Shown: one piece after another, positions 51,327-55,865 of the stretch | How positions within the stretch are numbered: position 1 is the stretch's first letter | How the letters are laid out: each line of letters begins with the position of its first letter | Assembly (NCBI GenBank): GCA_019637695.1 | Contig: JAHBVG010000038.1 | Span: 1 to 55,865 of the forward strand | Direction: 5' to 3' | From: Caldilineaceae bacterium | GTDB taxonomy: Bacteria; Chloroflexota; Anaerolineae; Caldilineales; Caldilineaceae | Length of the DNA stretch: 55,865 bases | Program-made: the position numbers and the translations under genes | Notes under the pieces: model-generated | Databases searched by the model: none | The model's input: the letters and a program-made list of their open reading frames with translations, nothing else | What the model was told of the DNA's origin: nothing

Positions 51327-52704
51327 CCATCTGCTCACAGATCTGGATCATCTCATCCACCGGCGCTTCGCCCAGCGTAAAGATGCGAGCCCAGGCAGCA
51401 GAGGTCCGTTGCACTACATCGGCCATGTTGACGGCAATTTCTGCGGTCACCGAATATCCTTTCAAGTGACCATCGGCAAAGGCGGCAATGTCCACCTCGG
51501 CTGCTTTTTCGGGGAATTCAGCCCGAATAAAGCCAACCCAATCCTCTACCAACGAGGCGCGGGCCGGCTGCAAGAAACTGGTCTGGGCCATGGCGCGCCC
51601 GTATTCTTCGCCACAGAGGAACTTCAGCAGTTCCCACGCCGCGTCGGGATGGCGACTGCGCGCATAAATCCCAAAGCCGTCGGTGGAGGCCAGCGTCACC
51701 CGTCGTGACGGACCCGCCGGAAAGGGCGCCACGCCAATGCGGAAAGGCGCATTAGTGAGGATATCCTTGAGCGCCCAAGAGCCATCTTCTACCATAGCAA
51801 TCCGCTCTGATATAAAAGCCTGCCGGGTCTCCATATTCTGAACATCCAAGAAAGAGGCCATGACGCGGTCATCCCACATACGGGTGCGGAGCCACTCCAT
51901 CGCAGCCAGCGCCGTTGTCTCGTTCATGCGGCAGAGTGTCGGATCCTGTGGATCGATCAGATGCCCGCCCCAGCCATTGACATGGACCTGAATGCGCTCC
52001 CAGGCGATGTCCACCATACTGCCCCAGAGATCGGTGCGTCCATCGCTGTCTCGATCCCTGGTCATAAGGATCATGGCGTCCAGATAGTCATCATGGTTCC
52101 ATGAGCCGGTGGGGTAATCCACATCATAGGCATCAAAGAGATCGCGATTGTAATAGAGCGCCAACCCACCATGATATTTAGGTAGACCAAACTGATGACC
52201 ATCGCTCAGGAAGAAAGCCTGATATTGGGCGGGTGACCACTCGTTGATGGTGGCCTGTTCAAGATCACTTTCCACATAGGATCTCAGATCGAGCGTGCCG
52301 CCCTGTTGCGCCCATATCGGGAAGAAATCACAACACCCCTGGAAGACATCTGGCGCGGTTCCACGCGCCATCTCTTCGAGCATGACCTGGGCTACATTCT
52401 CTGGATCTGGCGTATAAAAAACGCGAATATTGGGATGAGTCTCATTGAAATCGGCCAGGACGCTTTGGACCATCGGCGGGAACCAATCGGTGCGCCAATC
52501 CTGGTAGACGAGTTGAATGATCTCTGTGGACGGCTGAGGATCGCCCGGTGGAAAGGCCGCAGGAGCAGGCGCACAGGCGCTCAACGCTGCGCCCGCCAAT
52601 CCGACCCCCGCCAGGTGCAAAAATTCACGCCGTGAAAGGCGACTCGGTCCGCGTGCTGGTTGGGCGGCGATTCCTCTATTTACTCTGCGCTGCTTTGATT
52701 CCAT
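51289..52704 (-). CDS. Sugar ABC transporter substrate-binding lipoprotein (SBP family 1)
   Basis: A 471-aa exported solute-binding protein. The N terminus carries a twin-arginine motif SRREFLHLAG and a lipobox ending LSAC, so it is probably Tat-exported and lipidated. The body follows SBP_bac_1: NETHPNIRVFY, the LWGSMVDIAWE region and a late AAWELLKFLCGEEYG. The ATG at 52704 has AGGTGA 5 bases upstream; a GTG at 52713 is the alternative. It likely delivers a sugar to a CUT1 permease, but only a truncated MalG-type permease and a distant ATPase are in the window. The last about 12 residues (ELGVFEMSWSSG) and the stop are encoded by the 132-bp repeat element, so the native C terminus has been replaced. 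Confidence 0.9.
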   Translation of the reverse strand: MESKQRRVNRGIAAQPARGPSRLSRREFLHLAGVGLAGAALSACAPAPAAFPPGDPQPSTEIIQLVYQDWRTDWFPPMVQSVLADFNETHPNIRVFYTPDPENVAQVMLEEMARGTAPDVFQGCCDFFPIWAQQGGTLDLRSYVESDLEQATINEWSPAQYQAFFLSDGHQFGLPKYHGGLALYYNRDLFDAYDVDYPTGSWNHDDYLDAMILMTRDRDSDGRTDLWGSMVDIAWERIQVHVNGWGGHLIDPQDPTLCRMNETTALAAMEWLRTRMWDDRVMASFLDVQNMETRQAFISERIAMVEDGSWALKDILTNAPFRIGVAPFPAGPSRRVTLASTDGFGIYARSRHPDAAWELLKFLCGEEYGRAMAQTSFLQPARASLVEDWVGFIRAEFPEKAAEVDIAAFADGHLKGYSVTAEIAVNMADVVQRTSAAWARIFTLGEAPVDEMIQICEQMELGVFEMSWSSG

Positions 52705-52983
52705 TTTCTTCACCTGTCACTCTTACAGATCCCTTAGAAGCCGATCTGTTCTGAATAGAGGGCACGACAATGCGCTCAGATCTAAACCAGTGGGAAAGTC
52801 AAAATTATCATTCAAGAGTATGATGGCCCTCACGCTATATAGTCCTGGGCAAAGGAAATTGAGGCGCAGAAGCGGATTGCTCGAAACTCGTCAACTTTTG
52901 GTGATAAAGGGCTAAACCGAGGAAAGGGATCATCCAGGAGTACCATAATAGCCACGGTTGGATATTTTGTCATCAACGCGCCC

Positions 52984-53012
52984 ATTATAGACTAGATTTG
53001 AGATAGAGTCAC
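52984..53012 (-). promoter_or_regulatory. Promoter-like site upstream of the sugar-binding protein
   Basis: On the minus strand GTGACT (53007-53012), a 17-base spacer and a perfect TATAAT (52984-52989). A transcript from here would have a leader of about 270 bases before the binding-protein ATG. The rest of 52705-53267 shows no gene. Confidence 0.5.
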
Positions 53013-53179
53013 TTTCTAAGAAAACAGCATACAACTAAAAAGAGCAGTTGGTCAAACTTTGCTTAAAACCCCGAAAGGAGATCTCAAGGTAAGGCTGAAT
53101 GAATCAGCCCGATGTGGGGAAGGGATCGAGGATTGGGGATTCGTTCCTCATGCGCGTGGCGCGCCACAAGGAATGATCG

Positions 53180-53244
53180 TTGTATACACGGATCAAAATG
53201 AACACGGATTTCTTATCTGTCTTTCTTCAAATCCGTGTATACAA
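53180..53244. repeat. 14-bp perfect inverted repeat after the radical SAM gene
   Basis: TTGTATACACGGAT (53180-53193) and ATCCGTGTATACAA (53231-53244) are exact complements, separated by 37 bases that contain a further ACACGGATTTCTT copy. It lies 24 bases past the stop of the radical SAM gene. A related arm occurs at 42108-42137. Confidence 0.75.
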
Positions 53245-53267
53245 GGTTGCAGAAAACCTGGCGGGTC

Positions 53268-54614
53268 TTATCTTCGCGCGCCGTGGCACTGCTTGAATTT
53301 GCGTCCACTGCCGCAGGGGCAGGGATCGTTGCGCCCGGCGGCGCTGAATTGGCGCTGGCGGGCAAGCTCTTCGTCAGCAAGGATGCGCATGATGTTGGCG
53401 GGCGGGCGCTGGTAGCGTAGCTCGTTAGCCATGATCTTCATAGGCCGGTCAATATGGTTGAAGAAGAGGCGAAAACCGGCACAGAGGGCATTCAGCCCTG
53501 GCTCGCCGTCTGGGGTGGTGAGGATGCGATCCTTGGGGCAGCCGCCGTTGCAGACAAAGCGGACCTCACACGCTCGGCAGTATTGGGGCAAGGTGTCACG
53601 TTTATCCAGGCCGAACTGGCGCTGTTTCTCCGACGCCACCATTTCAATCAATGGAATTTCGGTGATGTTGCCCAGCCGATAGTTAGGCTCCACAAAGTGA
53701 TCGCAACTAAAGAGATCGCCGTTGTGTTCCATCGCCAGCGCATTGCCGCAGGTCTCCTCGAAGATGCAGAGACCGGGCCGGTTGCCGGTCCACGCGGCAA
53801 GGGCCACGTCAAAGATCTGTACATAGATCCGCCCCACGTCGCGACGCACCCACTCGTCGAAGATCGCTATCAAAAAGCGGCCATATTGCTCCGCCATCAC
53901 GGAGCGATCCGTGACTGTGTTCCCCTCTTGATAGCCGGTTTCGTTGTCCCGTTCCACAATGGGGATGAACTGCATAAACTGAGTCTTCGCTTCGTCGCGC
54001 AGAAAACGATAGACCTCCAGCGGATGCCCGGCGTTGGCAGCATGGACAGTAGTGAGGATGTTGAATTCCACTTTGTGGCGACGGAGCAGATGCAGCCCCT
54101 TCATCACCCGCTCGAAGGTGGGCTTGCCGCCCTTGTCCACGCGGTAGGCGTCGTGCAACTCGCGCGGACCGTCCACGCTGAGGCCGATAAGAAAATTGTG
54201 TTCATGGAAGAAGCGACACCAATCTTCGTCGAGCAGCGTGCCATTGGTCTGCAACGCATTGTGGATCGTCATCCCCGGCTTGCGGTACTGCTGCTGCAAT
54301 TCTACGGCGCGTTTGAAAAAGTCTAGCCCCATCAACGTTGGTTCGCCGCCCTGCCAGGCGAAGGTCACCTCGGGCACGCGCTGCGCCTCAATGTATTGCT
54401 TCGTGTATGCTTCCAACAGATCGTCCGCCATGCGAAAGCGGCTGCCGGGATACATGAACTCCTTCGAGAGGAAATAACAATACTCACAGTCCAGATTGCA
54501 GATCGCCCCGCGCGGCTTCATCATCACATGGAAGGCGGCGGGCGCAAAACTTTCAGATCCTGCGGAAAGAAAGCTCTTTGTTTGGGGTGGAAGGGTGAGA
54601 TCAATTTGCGTCAT
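53268..54614 (-). CDS. Anaerobic sulfatase-maturating-type radical SAM enzyme with SEC-C tail
   Basis: A 448-aa radical SAM enzyme. The CNLDCEYCYF motif binds the SAM 4Fe-4S cluster, and FAWQGGEPTLMGLDFF and LSVDGPRELHDAYR match anSME. The C-terminal SPASM part has the Cys set in CGNALAMEHNGDLFSCDHFV and YCRACEVRFVCNGGCPKD, for two more clusters. anSMEs convert Cys or Ser of sulfatases to formylglycine. A terminal SEC-C motif (NDPCPCGSGRKFKQCHG) follows, a known addition in some members. No sulfatase gene is in the window, so the client protein is elsewhere. The start lies inside the last codons of the Uma2 gene (14-base overlap). Confidence 0.92.
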   Translation of the reverse strand: MTQIDLTLPPQTKSFLSAGSESFAPAAFHVMMKPRGAICNLDCEYCYFLSKEFMYPGSRFRMADDLLEAYTKQYIEAQRVPEVTFAWQGGEPTLMGLDFFKRAVELQQQYRKPGMTIHNALQTNGTLLDEDWCRFFHEHNFLIGLSVDGPRELHDAYRVDKGGKPTFERVMKGLHLLRRHKVEFNILTTVHAANAGHPLEVYRFLRDEAKTQFMQFIPIVERDNETGYQEGNTVTDRSVMAEQYGRFLIAIFDEWVRRDVGRIYVQIFDVALAAWTGNRPGLCIFEETCGNALAMEHNGDLFSCDHFVEPNYRLGNITEIPLIEMVASEKQRQFGLDKRDTLPQYCRACEVRFVCNGGCPKDRILTTPDGEPGLNALCAGFRLFFNHIDRPMKIMANELRYQRPPANIMRILADEELARQRQFSAAGRNDPCPCGSGRKFKQCHGARR

Positions 54615-55215
54615 CTTTGGGTTTGCCCAAGATTTTATCGACAGAGATCACCAGATCTGGGAATGCAGTTGGAGCGAGCGTATCGCCGCGCCAGAAATGA
54701 CGGACCTCACGATATCCCTGTGGATGTGCCCCAGAAAAAGCGTCGATCTGTTCTGCTTCCACATCAACGATCCAAACTTCGGGCACACCGAAACGAGCAT
54801 AGAGCGGTAACTTGCGCTCGCGATCATAGGTTTGCGATGTGTAGGCTACTTCGATCAGTAGATATACATCGGCGGGCGTAGGATGCGCCGAGGCGTAATA
54901 ATCCTCACGGTAGCGGAGTACAGCCAAATCGGGTTGTGGTTCTGAATAGTCATCCAATTGGATGGGGTTTTGTGGGTGTACGATGGCATCCGGCGCACCG
55001 TACACGAAGAAGGAGTTCAACCGGTTGACACAAGCCGCGTGGAGACTGCTGATCGCTGCCATGTCGTACAACACCCCTTCGAGCAGTTCAAGTCGATCTT
55101 CGGCGCGGAGAATCCCCACCTCCCCCATCTGATGATACTGATCCACGGTGATCAGACGGCGCTGCGGTTCATTTGGTTGTTCTCGTTCTAAAGCCGAGAT
55201 GGCCTGTGTCCTCAT
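54601..55215 (-). CDS. Uma2 family (DUF820) PD-(D/E)XK nuclease-like protein
   Basis: A 204-aa protein of the Uma2 group, abundant in Chloroflexota and cyanobacteria. YHQMGEVGILRAEDRLELLEG is the typical N-terminal block. The nuclease-like core has EPQPDLAVLR (the PD Asp), LLIEVAYTSQTYDRERKLPL (the acidic residue plus a downstream Lys) and GVPEVWIVD. The cellular role of the family is unknown. GGAG lies 7 bases before the ATG. It overlaps the radical SAM gene by 14 bases and is probably co-transcribed with it. Confidence 0.88.
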   Translation of the reverse strand: MRTQAISALEREQPNEPQRRLITVDQYHQMGEVGILRAEDRLELLEGVLYDMAAISSLHAACVNRLNSFFVYGAPDAIVHPQNPIQLDDYSEPQPDLAVLRYREDYYASAHPTPADVYLLIEVAYTSQTYDRERKLPLYARFGVPEVWIVDVEAEQIDAFSGAHPQGYREVRHFWRGDTLAPTAFPDLVISVDKILGKPKDDAN

Positions 55216-55224
55216 GGACTGACT

Positions 55225-55327
55225 CCTCTAGGTAATGCGTAATCCGTAACTTCATTTCGCCTACATCACCAAGTTCGGACGAACACGATGCTGCTCGACG
55301 AATTACGAATTACGCATCACGCATTAC
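55225..55327. repeat. Heptamer repeats between VOC and Uma2 genes
   Basis: Units GTAATGC, GTAATCC, GTAACTT at the left and GAATTAC, GAATTAC, GCATCAC, GCATTAC at the right face one another as inverted arrays. They end at the stop region of the VOC gene. Confidence 0.75.
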
Positions 55328-55332
55328 GTTTC

Positions 55333-55719
55333 TTACGCCATCGGCACCTGGCGCTTGACCAGTTGCAGCGGCACATTCCACGGGTCGCGCAGGAAGAGCA
55401 ATTTGTCCCCGGCGGGGGTGGTGGTGATATCGCCGACGAGGGTCGCGCCCGCGGCAACCAATTCATCTCGTTTTTCCTCGATGCTGCCCTCAACGTAGAA
55501 GGCGAAGTGCAGGTTGCCGGGGGGCATTGACCGGTAGTCGGGCAGGGGAATCTCCTGGTTGCTGTAGAGTTCAAGCATACTGCCCTGACCGTCACCGATG
55601 AAAGTCATGTACGGCGGCGTCTCCCCGGCGCGGATAACCTTCATGCCCAGATGCTCGACCCACCACTGGGCCGCGGCTTTGACATCTTCAACGTTGATAG
55701 CGACGTGTTCGAGTTTCAT
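55333..55719 (-). CDS. VOC (glyoxalase/bleomycin-resistance fold) protein
   Basis: A 128-aa single-domain vicinal-oxygen-chelate protein with two beta-alpha-beta-beta-beta modules. EHVAINVEDV begins module one and MLELYSN ends it; LHFAFYVE begins module two and VPLQLVKRQ ends it. Candidate metal ligands are His in the first strand, Glu in LELY, His in LHFAF and possibly Gln in VPLQL, so the metal site looks largely kept. Members act as dioxygenases, isomerases or antibiotic-binding proteins; no choice is possible from sequence. GGA lies about 7 bases upstream of the ATG. Confidence 0.85.
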   Translation of the reverse strand: MKLEHVAINVEDVKAAAQWWVEHLGMKVIRAGETPPYMTFIGDGQGSMLELYSNQEIPLPDYRSMPPGNLHFAFYVEGSIEEKRDELVAAGATLVGDITTTPAGDKLLFLRDPWNVPLQLVKRQVPMA

Positions 55720-55765
55720 CGTTTGATCCTTGATCTGAGGGTGGATGTGAATGGTCGGAAAAGGA

Positions 55766-55865
55766 GATTAGATCGTTCACGATTTACGCTCTCGCCGGGT
55801 CCGTGACCCGGTGAAAGGCCGGTCACGGACCGGCCCAGAGCGCATGAAATTGTGAATTACTGAGA
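55766..55865 (-). repeat. About 100-bp palindromic element, reverse copy at window end
   Basis: The reverse complement aligns along its whole length with 19629-19730, including GGGCCGGTCCGTGACCGGCC and GAGAGCGTAAATCGTGAAC. It may continue beyond the window. Confidence 0.8.

Noticed and set aside
53059..53415. Plus-strand frame of 118 codons between the binding protein and radical SAM genes
   Set aside because: It runs through a palindromic repeat into the antisense of the radical SAM gene and resembles no protein.

Overview
The window looks like a chromosomal segment of a GC-rich, filamentous-type Chloroflexota bacterium (Anaerolineae/Caldilineae-like). This is an inference. It rests on the very large surface protein ending in YLP-type C-terminal motifs, the long ATPase-TPR regulators (HTH-NB-ARC-TPR and BTAD types), the LiaS/LiaR-like two-component pair, a PhaR-type DNA-binding protein and the abundance of heptanucleotide tandem repeats between genes. 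No rRNA, tRNA, CRISPR array, integrase or transposase was recognised.

Layout. 1-4.9 kb: a minus-strand operon of a heterodimeric ABC exporter (one degenerate and one consensus ATP site) plus an orphan sugar-type ABC ATPase, preceded by a promoter, two tiny leader ORFs and an intrinsic terminator that together look like an attenuator. 5.2-8.7 kb: Gfo/Idh/MocA oxidoreductase and SDR (minus) divergent from an MFS transporter. 8.7-13.3 kb: peptide-type substrate-binding lipoprotein and an HTH-ATPase-TPR regulator whose upstream region shares an about 80 bp sequence with the SDR/MFS intergenic region. 13.5-19.8 kb: an unknown membrane protein, a BTAD-type giant regulator truncated at its N terminus, and a graveyard of gene fragments and palindromic elements. 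19.8-26.1 kb: a methyltransferase, then a detached 3' copy of comM, a small cargo (META-like lipoprotein, chymotrypsin-like secreted protease, small hydrophobic ORF) and the intact comM. 26.3-41.3 kb: an RHS/YD-repeat protein (1763 aa) and a 3193-aa mosaic surface protein whose stop codon lies in the antisense of a broken cold-shock gene. 41.5-55.9 kb: truncated sugar permease; glycosyltransferase/methyltransferase pair; PhaR-like regulator, patatin and glycosidase-like cluster; response regulator and histidine kinase; sugar-binding protein; sulfatase-maturase-type radical SAM enzyme; Uma2 nuclease-like protein; VOC protein.

How it fits together. The two surface proteins, the secreted protease, the binding lipoproteins and the membrane-anchored glycosidase point to a cell that interacts with polymers or other cells outside. 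The sugar ABC transporter parts (ATPase, half a permease, binding protein) are scattered and incomplete. Three kinds of small repeats (heptamer tandem arrays, an about 100 bp palindromic family and a 132 bp inverted-repeat family) sit in intergenic space but also reach into coding sequence: one array adds about 26 residues inside a regulator ATPase domain, and one 132 bp element supplies the C terminus and stop codon of the sugar-binding protein. The strongest candidates for something new are the comM-flanked cargo, the attenuator-like exporter leader, the shared promoter repeat and the mosaic surface protein with a CxxCH motif.
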